Origin: Clonostachys chloroleuca
Taxonomy: Eukaryota; Ascomycota; Sordariomycetes; Hypocreales; Bionectriaceae
Length of the DNA: 64,000 bases
Direction of reading: 5' to 3'
Assembly (NCBI GenBank): GCA_037952775.1
Contig: JBANAY010000003.1
Location: 28,024,001-28,088,000 of the forward strand
The notes below the pieces were generated by a model. That model was not told where the DNA came from, made no database searches, and saw only the letters and a program-made list of their open reading frames with translations. Of the stretch, positions 22,436 to 32,293 are shown piece by piece. The translations under genes and the position numbers were made by a program. Position 1 is the stretch's first letter. Each line of letters begins with the position of its first letter.

Positions 22436-22700
22436 GCGCCTTTTCTCAAAGGCAAGAAGATTACCTGGCCACAGATGAAAAAGCCCAAGGTCAGTGCCAG
22501 CAACCCAAAGCTTGCTGGTTTTGCGAAGGCCATTATAAGACCTGCTCTGTAGAGAGGCTGTTGCGCTTAGTTTGTTCCAGCTTATCAACCTCATTCATTA
22601 TAACGGGCTTCGCGAAGCCAGCAAGCTTTGGGTTGCTGGCACTGACCTTGGGCTTTTTCATCTGTGGCCAGGTAATCTTCTTGCCTTTGAGAAAAGGCGC
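22436..22700. repeat. Perfect 83-bp inverted repeat (large hairpin)
   Basis: Left arm 22436-22518 and right arm 22618-22700 are exact reverse complements. The next 20 bases inward (22519-22538) still pair with five mismatches, leaving a loop of about 60-70 bases. Transcription through it would give a long stable RNA hairpin. There is no transposase, and the flanks show no convincing target-site duplication. It could be a foldback or MITE-like element, a recent inverted duplication, or a small-RNA source. Confidence 0.85.
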
Positions 22701-23250
22701 ATGAATTTATGATCCCTTGGATGTCTTGAGATGAATTTACTTGAGGGGGCTCTCGGAGATATTAAACTTTTAGGAATAGAGGCTGACTGGATTCTTAACC
22801 AGAGAATCACAACGCTGTCCTATTAATCAGTGGTAATGAATTGCCGTCACAGAAATAGGGAGAGCCGTTATACATTGAAAAGCCTTCATCAAGTCATCAG
22901 AGGTCAAAACTCCCAAACCCACTCTATAAGCACCACGTACTTCCTTGGGCGCAAGCCTGCTTTCGAAGAACTTTAAGAGCGTAGAATGACACATCCATGT
23001 GATATTAGATCATAAAGTAAATCAATAAATTTGGGTTTTCTAGTTTATGGTACAAACAAGCGAACTGTCGTGATTATTCAGTTCACTTCAAGAGCTAAAA
23101 TCAAATCAAATATCTATCCATTCCCCATTGTTTCCCGCAAAATGAAGCACGATCTTTAGCCAGATTGACAGACTCCTAGCCTTAGCGAAGCAGATCAGTG
23201 TGGCCCGGCCCGGCCTGGAACCATTGATCTCTGAAGGCTAGACAACACAT
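22701..23250. other. Intergenic, downstream of the repeat-protein gene
   Basis: No gene seen; this is the 3' side of the minus-strand repeat protein and probably carries its 3' UTR. Confidence 0.4.
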
Positions 23251-24177
23251 TTAGTGGCGGGATTTGACAAGCTTGATGGGGACCTCCATCGATGTGGCAG
23301 AGTGGCGGTTGCTAGACTTGAGGTCCTTGTCCTTCATGGCAACTGGGTTGGTGCCGCCCTGGAGGGTAGGCTTGCTGATCTTGGGCTTCTCTGCCTTCTT
23401 GGGCTTGGACAGAACGCCGCCCCGACGCTGCAGAACAGCACGCGGGCGGGAGGTAACCAACTTAATGGGCACCTCCATTGATCCGGAGGAGTGGCGGTTC
23501 TTGCTGGACTTGAGGTCCTTATCCTTCATTGCGACAGGGTTGGTACCGCCCTGGAGGGTAGGCTTGCTGATCTTGGGCTTCTCTGCCTTCTTAGGCTTGG
23601 AAAGGATACCGCCTCGAGCATACAAAGAACGTGGCCGAGAGGTAACTAACTTGATAGGCACCTCCATGGATGTGGAAGAGTGGCGGTTCTTGCTTGATTT
23701 AAGATCCTTGTCCTTCATAGCAACAGGGTTGGTGCCGCCCTGAAGGGTAGGCTTGCTGATCTTGGGCTTCTCCGCCTTCTTGGGTTTGGAAAGGATGCCG
23801 CCTCGAGCATACAAAGAACGAGGGCGAGAGGTAACCAACTTAATGGGCACCTCCATGGATGTGGACGAATGGCGGTTCTTACTGGACTTGAGATCCTTAT
23901 CCTTCATGGCAACGGGATTGGTGCCGCCCTGGAGAGTGGGCTTGCTGATCTTAGGCTTCTCCTTCTTAGGCTTAGAAAGGATGCCGCCTCGAGCATACAA
24001 AGAACGTGGCCGAGAGGTAACTAACTTGATAGGCACCTCCATGGATGTGGACGAATGGCGGTTCTTGCTGGACTTGAGATCCTTGTCCTTCATTGCGACA
24101 GGGTTGGTGCCGCCCTGGAGAGTGGGCTTGCTGATCTTAGGCTTCTCCTTCTTAGGCTTGGAAAGAATGCCGCCTCG
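23251..24177 (-). repeat. Five tandem units of 171-192 bp coding the basic repeats
   Basis: Unit limits on the minus strand are 24177-23992 (186 bp), 23991-23806 (186), 23805-23617 (189), 23616-23425 (192) and 23424-23251 (174 with stop). Length differences are whole codons (one Ala after PKK; SLYA against AVLQR). High DNA identity between units points to recent duplication or ongoing homogenisation. Confidence 0.85.
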
Positions 24178-24519
24178 CGGCTCCAGGTAGAGATCATACT
24201 CGTCACGCTCGAAGAGATCGTCCTCATCGCGCTCGTAGAGCTCATCGTCGAAGTCACGTTCTTCGAGCTCGTCGTCGAAGTCACGCTCGTCAAGTTCTTC
24301 GTCGAAGTCACGCTCGTCGAGCTCGGCATCGAAGTCACGCTCGTAAAGCTCATCATCGAAGTCGCGCTCGTAAAGCTCCTCGTCGTAGGCACGCTCATAA
24401 ACGGCGCCTTCGTCTCGGGAGACAAGGTCTCCTGACTCCTGAGAGGCAAGGGCCTGGCTGGAAACAGCCAGGAGAAGAGGGAGGGTGGAGAGCAAAGAAG
24501 CCTGCTTGATTGCAACCAT
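23251..24519 (-). CDS. Secreted repeat protein: acidic nine-residue repeats followed by five basic repeats (putative multi-peptide precursor)
   Basis: Single exon, 422 residues, ATG at 24519 in context CAAAATGG. Residues 1-25 are a signal peptide ending QALA. Residues 41-114 are acidic, built of nine-residue units close to YERDFDDEL (six good copies, then degenerate). From residue 115 there are five units of 57-64 residues, each beginning RGGILSKPKK(A)EKP and containing ISKPTLQGGTNPVAMKDKD, then LKSSKNRHSS, SMEVPIKLV and TSRPRSLYA. Units are very basic and nearly identical; the last differs most (GGV, SSNRHSAT, ending VKSRH). No Cys is present in the repeats. Units 4 and 5 are joined by QRR, a Kex2-type dibasic site; the other joints have one Arg (YARGG), and each unit has a PKK. 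This layout is like fungal Kex2-processed repeat precursors, but I recognise no known family. No UstY-type oxidase lies nearby. Processing and activity are inference. Confidence 0.75.
   Translation of the reverse strand: MVAIKQASLLSTLPLLLAVSSQALASQESGDLVSRDEGAVYERAYDEELYERDFDDELYERDFDAELDERDFDEELDERDFDDELEERDFDDELYERDEDDLFERDEYDLYLEPRGGILSKPKKEKPKISKPTLQGGTNPVAMKDKDLKSSKNRHSSTSMEVPIKLVTSRPRSLYARGGILSKPKKEKPKISKPTLQGGTNPVAMKDKDLKSSKNRHSSTSMEVPIKLVTSRPRSLYARGGILSKPKKAEKPKISKPTLQGGTNPVAMKDKDLKSSKNRHSSTSMEVPIKLVTSRPRSLYARGGILSKPKKAEKPKISKPTLQGGTNPVAMKDKDLKSSKNRHSSGSMEVPIKLVTSRPRAVLQRRGGVLSKPKKAEKPKISKPTLQGGTNPVAMKDKDLKSSNRHSATSMEVPIKLVKSRH
24178..24399 (-). repeat. 27-bp repeats coding the acidic nine-residue units
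   Basis: About eight tandem 27-bp units encode variants of YERDFDDEL. Codon-level differences between units are mostly silent or swap Asp and Glu, so negative charge is conserved. Confidence 0.75.
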
Positions 24520-24703
24520 TTTGACTGATTTCAACTGAGAAAATGGGAAATGAGAAGATGAGATATAAGATATTGAGAATAGCTCAAAGGAAAATAGAGT
24601 GAAAGAGTTGGAAAGAAAAAAGAGACAGTAGGAAAGATAACTGAAAAGGAAATGTGAATGATTTAGAACGAAAAACAGACCATTTGGAAGACAAGAAACA
24701 GCA

Positions 24704-24711
24704 GTTATATA
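24704..24711 (-). promoter_or_regulatory. TATA element and pyrimidine-rich leader of the repeat-protein gene
   Basis: On the minus strand TATATAAC lies about 185 bp before the ATG and is followed by a long CT-rich stretch (about 24660-24530), a pattern common at strongly expressed fungal genes. Confidence 0.4.
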
Positions 24712-24799
24712 GATATCTTAAGTTACACGCGATGAAGATCAATCTATTTTTGGAGCTCCAGAAATTCACAGCCACTACGATGTGTACATAGTTTGATCA

Positions 24800-27700
24800 G
24801 CCCTCTCCATCGCGGGCATCCTTACAGAGCTCATAGACCACAGACTGAGCCCTGAAGATTTCCAAACGGAGTGCAGCCCACTAGCGTGATCCTGATTCAT
24901 GCCCAGTCAATGCGGGGAGCGGACTTCCGCTTCGCCAGGTAACTCTGCCTATTTCGGTATTCTGAGTGTCTCTCGACGAGACGCGTGGCCCTCTACATGG
25001 TACGACCCTACTTGCCGATACCCCTAGCAGCTCGCATCTTCGTACATAGTGCCTTTCGTGGAAGTCCTCTACGCATTCGCCCCTGGCTGCTGCCGCCCCA
25101 GTGCCGTCGAATGCTGCGAAGCTTGCCAGATACAGGTAGCTGACCGGCTGGCTGGAACTTGAGCGCTGGTAGATTGGGGCTTTGAACAACATTTGATTAG
25201 CAGAGTCTATCCCTGTGAGAGTTTAGGCTCTTGGCCCGGCTTTTCTCTCCATGAAGGAGCATGTCGGTAGTCGTTACATTTACCGCGCGCGACGAATTGG
25301 GGGGGCCAATCCTTCTGCATAGAATCCTTCAGGACTAAGAAGGCAGCTAGGGTATTACAATGGCGTTTTCCATTTTTACGTGCCGCCGTTACATCCAGAC
25401 TTGCTATGCCCACTAATTGTTGCCATTAATAGGGGCCAACTGCCAGAAGCAGGCACTAAGACGCGACCCTAGGTATAAGTCATCTTGATATATGGCAGCA
25501 ATTTAATGAATAACATCATTGGCTAATGCCGAGCATGTGCTTGTGTAGCATCAGGCTCCTGTGTCACCGTGGGATTGATGAAAATTCAACGTGGATGGTG
25601 GCTCTGGTCGTCATCAGCTGTATCTATTTTCGTCTTGTGTTAGGTTTGGCAGGCTGGTACTGAGGACATTTCTGGTCATGCTCCAGCCTTCTGTTATCGG
25701 GAGGATTACTGATCTACGCATGCCTCTCGCCAGAGCGCCCTAAAAGGCTTGTCGTGAAACATCCCAGTGGCTGTAAGAGGAAGTGTCGTGATGCGCCCTA
25801 AAGGGGGAGGGATACGCATGGACCTACGCTGATACAACCGCGGTCTTGGAATTGTGACTTGCGCCGGCTTAGTCTGGTTTTCTGGGCATCTAACGTACGC
25901 ATGGATCATTTCGTGCCTTAGCAACCTCCCAGGGTCAAATCCTTCTCAGCCTCTTACTTAGCCTTATAAATGGGTCTCTGCTCAAGTGGGTGTCATGATC
26001 CGAGGCCCCTGTCCGAAGCTATATCGGCTTGGAAGAGCCAACGCTATGTAATTAGGACTTCCGTGGGATTAGAACCTCTGAAATAGTGACACAATATTAG
26101 CCAAGATTGAGTGTCTATGTGAGCAAACATCCCAGAGATGGCCTGACTGGCCTCACAAATTATCGGCCAACTCAGGCCCAATTAATTCAACCGAAGCTGC
26201 GAATAGAATCTAGCTAGTGACACTGGTCGCCTCCGCTCCCAATACCAAAGCTAATTTAGTGAAGGACGGGACAGCAGCACTTTTGGGCCTCATTTTACAA
26301 AGTTATGCCGTAGTCCGGTATCTATTTCGGGGCTTGTGCCGCAGAGTTCGCATGTTCCGGCTCGCGTGTTGTGATGAACCGTCGGGGTGGTCATGTTAGG
26401 CAAAGATAAACTGGGGTGATCGAACCTATGTCCAGAGGCAAGTAATACGAGTCTCGGCCGATATTGTGATCTTCGTCACGTACACACGCTACTCACTGCC
26501 CTCTCGTGAGTTGATGGGTTGATCAGTATTGTTTTCCGGCGGGATATCTCACTCAGGGGCAAAAGGCTTCCCATCTTGCTACTGACATGTATGTAAAATA
26601 TACATTCACTTTTTAATGACCACAAAGAAAAAAGACTTCCAAAGAATCATATGACCGGGGGTGTTAGGCTTTGATAGCTTTTAGCTTTCTAGATCTCTGC
26701 AGTTCTGTAATAGTACTCATTTTCCATACAAAGCAATCTATTTATTCATCTCTACCCTTAATTCTTTTCCCTCCTACCATATTCCCCAATGCTGTATATC
26801 TCATGATACTGAGCAACCCGTCCAAAAACCGAACAGCCCTCTTGTGATTCCTATTGAATCTCATACTCTAGGGTGGCACTGATGGGCAACAAACGGAGCC
26901 ACAAAAATGCTCGGCCCATGATACCAGAACAGGGTTACCGCCCCGCACCGTGTTAGAGATCAAGATCAAGGTGAGTGAATACCGGGAGGGGATGATTTGT
27001 AAAATCCACCTAAGGAGAGCGAGCTCATTGCTTTCTTGAAATGCCGGAATTGTCACTACAAGTCTAGCTGCTGAAAATGTCGCCTCCTTTGATTCTGAGG
27101 GCACATAATGGCAGCTGCACGCAACTCCAAACCGTTTTGCGCTTGCCAGGTCCGGCGGCAACAGCGATAAAACGGTCTACCTTCTCCTACTCGATTGGGC
27201 TGGCTACTGGAGATTGGACCGTTAAAGGGGTAGTTTAATACGGACGGACGGAGCAGAGCTTCCTTAGGCTGGTTCGAGTGTTCCCAGGCTGCGAGTCTGA
27301 TCTTTGCCCAACATACGACCCTGGGAAGAATTCTTCTTTCGAATAGCAATTGTAGACTCTTTGGCTTATTCTTGATTGGGCATTTGGCTGTGGGAGCACG
27401 TAAAGAAAGTGGGGGCTAACAAAATGGCCAGACTTGATGCCAAAGAGGGTAAATGTCCGCGCAATCTCCTTCTCACCAACGCCAACTTCTTGATTTCAAC
27501 TTGCAGGTTTTTAGACGGATCAGATTCGACTCACTCAAGGGCTTGATAAGCTTCTTGCCGGCCTCGGAACCCCTCGGAGCTTTGGACGACCTTACCTCCT
27601 TGTCGCTGCTTGTCGCTGGTGGTCATCCTTGAAACCGTTGGCCCCCAACGCCAATGCGCCAAGAATCCGGGATGTTGTCTCTACGTCGAGCATAGGATGC

Positions 27701-28640
27701 CCTGGCTTCTGACGTGAGATCAACAGGAAATTTCAAAAGGCTCGGGTCAGGCTGCACAATTACCTTGCCCCTGGAGCATGGATGACCAAGCATCACAAGG
27801 CCCGGGGGATCTGCACAAATTGTTTTACCGAACCTTGTATTTCGAGAGGGCAGGGGTGATAATGAGAACAAGGAAGGCGGTCTTCTCTGTCCAGAAATGG
27901 TTGTATCTGTCGTGTCTAATCATCTTTCTCGGTAACCATGAAGAGGATGATCTTTATTTGTTCCTATCGTGAGCGGCGTCGAGACCACGTCATTTCTCAC
28001 CGGGGCACCCAAGAGTTTCTTTGACGAGCAATTAGAGGTTCACGGAAAGTCGCGGTTCACCTCCCTCAATCACCACCCTCTACTAGACAATAGCCGGGGC
28101 TGGGCAAGTAGTGGGCGGTATTTACGATCAACTGCGCCACCTGGTCTTATTTCTCCTTGCAGGGGATTGCTAGAGTTTGTCAGTCATGTCGTGGAGCATG
28201 AAGAAATGTGGTTCTCGTTCGAGGCGCTGCTAAGCAACTGGATCAAGCTGATCCGCTGGAGACAGACACTATTAGATTCCTCCGGACTGGTAATGCCAAG
28301 CAACTTTTGATAATTTTGCCTTCCTTTCCTGGTTGTTTCATAAGCACAGGTGTACACCGGCTTGTATTAAGATGCGTGGTATTGATTCAATGGCATGATA
28401 GTATCAGGCAGGTGATTACTACTATTAAGCGTATAAACAACCGTGAATGCTAGGTTTGGGGTACATGAACGCGTATAGTCGATATGGCTCACACAATCGC
28501 GCCGCACCTGCCGAACAATCCGAATTTCAGATGTTCTAATCATGAGCCTTTTGTACGACAAAGATAATCTAAGCCCAGCGAGGTCTGTTTACCAATATCC
28601 CTGATTGCGAAGGGTGACTGTGAAGTTTCCTCTACATGCC
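24800..28640. other. Gene-poor stretch
   Basis: Nearly 4 kb with only short unrelated frames on both strands. No domain, tRNA-like cloverleaf or transposon feature could be supported. Confidence 0.5.
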
Positions 28641-31442
28641 TCACTCTAGTTCCCTGATTACTATCTCTGGGACTGCTGTTGGTAGGCGTGCTGCATCCCT
28701 ATCCGTGCCTGATATTAACCCAACATCCCTCTTGAACTCTAGTAGCCATTCTGCGTTATCAACCGGTGTTTGATTCCAGGGGTCATCGCTGATTTTTGTA
28801 AGATGTTAGCTAGGCGAAGATTGAAACACGGTGGAGAATAACCAAAAAAAAAGTACAGGTGATTACAGGGGAGATTTGCGTCGAAGACTTACTCGTCATA
28901 GAGAATCCATCTTGCTTGATATTTGAGTTCGTCGTCAGTTGGAATATGGCTATTGGGGTTGTTTCGGGACATGGTGGTTAGAACAAATCTCGACAGCTCC
29001 CGTTTGAGTCGCCTGTAGCTGTTGTTATCGTTGAGGAAGAAGGGGGTGCCGGATCGAATCCTCCGGTTGTCTTGGTCGAAGCGAGGAGGTGCAGGGCGTT
29101 GGAAAATCACCGGCGATACCGGGTCCTCTGCAAAGCCAGAAAAGTTTGTGGCGGGCCTAGGATTAAATCCCAGTGATCTTGCATTCCGATTGTCTCCATT
29201 ACGAATGGAAGGTGGAAGTTTTGCAGAATCACTGATGAAGCCATGATCATCCGGGGTTTCCACGGCCATCTCATTGCCATCTAACGGTAGGAAGTCGACG
29301 CCGGACCCAGTGAGAGTGGGCTGCTGATCCCACGGAAGATCATACGAAAATGGCATCAAGTTATCCATCGACGTTGGTTGTATACCACCACTAATCGACA
29401 AACCCTCGTATGGCATGTTGGTTAAACTTTCGGGGCTGCGCTGACGCAAAGGGATCAGCCATCCCGTAGAGGCCCAGATCAATCTGATCATGAACTCGAC
29501 AAATCTTTCCGAAACATTTGGCGATGATTCCTCTATCCGATGCAAGGTATTGCATGCTTCCTGCTGCAATTCCGAGTCCGTGACGGTGTGTCCAAGAAAA
29601 GCCTGAACTTCCATGAACTGCCTCAGAGACGACTCAAGCTCGCAGTTCTCGAAGATGTTGCCCTTGCCATTGACCTGGAGGCGACTTAATCTCGACTCGG
29701 AAAGCTCCTTGGTAGGTCGAAGTCTAGCTCGGTTGGCAATTTCGGTGGACGACATGAAGATGTCGCTGAACCATGAGGGTGCAGATGAGGCGGGCGTTGA
29801 CGATATCGCTTCAGCGCCGAGAATAACTGAACACCCCTCGAACTGGATTTCCGAGTCTTGCGGTAGATAGCCATTCACGTTGAAATGGTTGCGCATATAA
29901 TACTCTATTTCCAGCTTGATCAGCTCATAACCGCTGGTTGGGGTATCAGCGGGTCCTTTTGTGGCAGCGAAGGGCAGCGGGGAGTTTCTCTCATAATGAA
30001 TAAGATCTACCGTGGACGAGGTTCAGTCAGCCAGAGGAAGTGAGTAGGTTGGAACAATACAACTTACAAGGAGGCATCGCGTTATCAATTCTATTGAGTA
30101 CGTCGGTATCAAACCCCCAGTCCCCCTTCCAATCCGCCATTGTCTTCCCTCTTTTGAAGTGGTCACCGAGGTGATCGACGCGCTCTGCCCAAGTGCTGAG
30201 CAAGATGCCGCAAAAACCACACCGCGATCCAATTTCTCGACCTACGACTTTCCATTGGTCCATAGGCCATTTCATAAATGTTGAATGATGCACCAGCTTG
30301 AGATGTTGTTGAAGATGGTCCTTACGATGAAACGTCCTCTCTTCCAAGGGCCGTTCCAAGCAAGCGCTTTGGTTGTGTCCGTTCAAGTGCGCCAGGTCTG
30401 GATTTTCGGAACCACAGAATACGCACACGAGCTTTCCGTCGTCTTGCCGATTCGCAGTGGGACCCTCCGGCGAACACACCCAGTTCTCGAGTGACAGGTG
30501 CAATGACTTCTCATGCCTCTGCCAATCATACTTGGTTTTGAATGTCTCGGTGCAAAACGTGCACTGATACATGTTTTCTGCCTGGATAAGCGTCGTCTGA
30601 GCCCCTACTTCGAGCCGATTACTCGCAAGTTTCCTCTTTCGCCGTCCGTGTCGCTTGAAGACACGCTCCAGAGACGCCAGCGAGTTGTACGAGTGCGCGG
30701 AGCTGCATGACCCTGAGCCGCGGCTAGACACGGACGAGCTCGCCGACACGGCACTGCTGCTATTCGTCCGGCGCGGCCGACTGCTTCGACCTCTGGGTTG
30801 CTCGGTGAGGGCAGCCATAGCGCGGGAGATGGCATGGGCGGTCGCAGGCTCATGCTCAGGGGGCGAGTTCTCCCAGCGCTGAAGTGGGTTCATATGTTCA
30901 AAGGGTGCTGGGGTTGCGGCCCGTCTCTTTGGAGTATCGACGGGGGTCTGGCCGGCAGACGAAGAGCTGTGGTGGTCATCGCCATCGCGAAGAAATGGCG
31001 ACGACGGGCGCGAGTGGTAGAACTTGGATCTCCGCCTCGCGTTGGCGAACCAGTTGGTCACTTGACGCTGGTTGAGTCCGGTTTGGCTCTGGAGCTTCTC
31101 GATCTCGTCATTGGTCGGATAAGGGTCATGTTCATGGCTTGCAAACCAGGTTCTGAGGATCTTGAGCGCCTCGGAGGAAAAGCGGTTGCCGATCTTGGGC
31201 GGCGCCATCACGGAAGCACCTTGCTGGTGGTGGTGCTCGATATGGTGATGGTCCTGCTCTTCTTTCTCCTGCTGCTGCTGCTGCGACAACAGCAGGGAGC
31301 CAGAAAGCCCGCCGCCTCCATTGTCCGATAAGAAGACCTCAGACGCATGAGGTGCCGATACTGCAGATGCGGAACCTTCGGGGAGGTGGGGGTTGGTTAA
31401 AGCGCCTCTGTCAGCGATGCCCCGTGCCGGCGACGATGTCAT
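28641..31442 (-). CDS. Homeodomain (TALE/KN type) and C2H2 zinc-finger transcription factor
   Basis: Three exons: 31442-30068, 30006-28893 and 28788-28641; introns 30007-30067 (61 bp, GTAAGT) and 28789-28892 (104 bp, GTAAGT) keep phase; 878 residues. A KN-type homeodomain lies at about 82-145, with KILRTWFASHEHDPYPTNDE (atypical three-residue-extended loop) and recognition helix QVTNWFANARRR. Before it is a Gln/His-rich stretch. A Ser/Arg-rich linker with a basic segment (KRHGRRKRK) follows. Three Cys/His modules come next: YQCTFCTETF..RHEKSLH, a middle CVFCGSENPD..H set, and CGFCGILLSTWAERVDHLGDH. The C-terminal 400 residues have no known domain but end in DDDPWNQTPVDNAEWLLEFK, which reads as conserved. 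The protein should act in the nucleus as a DNA-binding regulator; its targets are unknown. Confidence 0.85.
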
Positions 31443-32293
31443 TCTGGGATCCCGCGCGTTCTCATAGGCACCAGTGCCGTGCCCTCGTCAACCGCCTTGG
31501 ATGAAGAACCGAAATCCACATCCATAACCAAATTTCCTGCGTGCCCACGCGACCTTCGCCGGCGCCGATTTTTTGGAATTTAGTGGGCGGACAATTAGAG
31601 AGGGTCAGAATTGCGTGGTTTCGGCTAAGAGCCGGTTAATCATGTCGACAAAGGGCTGAGATCCGGACCCAATTTTCAGCAGTCACACGCTCAAACAGTC
31701 AAAGATCTCTCCGGCTCCCTTATTCCCATTTCCTAATTATTACGTGCTGCTATCGTTGATTTTGCCGGTCACCTGCCCCCGGAAGCGGTTCCCGATTTTT
31801 GAACTCTACGTTGCCATTGTGCGATCGGTATGAAGGTTGGTGAACTCAAGTACCTAGGCAGAGCCATGAGCAATAGATTAGAGTATCTGAATAAGTTGGT
31901 GCTGGTTTGAGATCAATTGATTTCATTGTTGACTTGTCATTTTAGTAAGTTAAAGACCCTCCTCAGGTTCTAGAAGAGGTAGATGGCTCGGATACTGACC
32001 GGGTGCAAGAGAAGGCCGGGTATAGGGTAGGCTAATTATGCCGGAGAGAGAGGTGCTTGAGGGTGCGACTCGGGCATGGTCCGTGTCAATGCCTGTCTTA
32101 GTGGATGGCGAACCCAGTTTTGATTTCTGGCTGAGAAATCAATGCATCCAACAGTTTCAGAGTGGGCCCTGGTCTCTTCCCGTGGCTGACATAATGTTTG
32201 ATGCCATCCCAGCTTCAGGGGTCGAGGAGGGAGCACGGAAGACAAACCCCGCTTGCACCGTAGAAAATCGGGTACGGGACAGCATCTTGCAAG
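31443..32293. other. Divergent intergenic region between the homeodomain gene and the HET gene
   Basis: About 850 bp serving as the promoter region of both. A small plus-strand frame (32038-32322) overlaps the HET start but has no domain and is probably not coding. Confidence 0.45.

Noticed and set aside
22330..22704. 124-codon frame across the hairpin
   Set aside because: The frame is open only because both arms are copies of the same sequence; no domain and no homologous pattern.
23254..24435. Several long plus-strand frames across the repeat gene
   Set aside because: They are mirror frames of the tandem repeats; the minus-strand frame has a signal peptide, a good ATG context and charge patterning.
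30798..31331. 177-codon plus-strand frame
   Set aside because: Antisense of the homeodomain gene.
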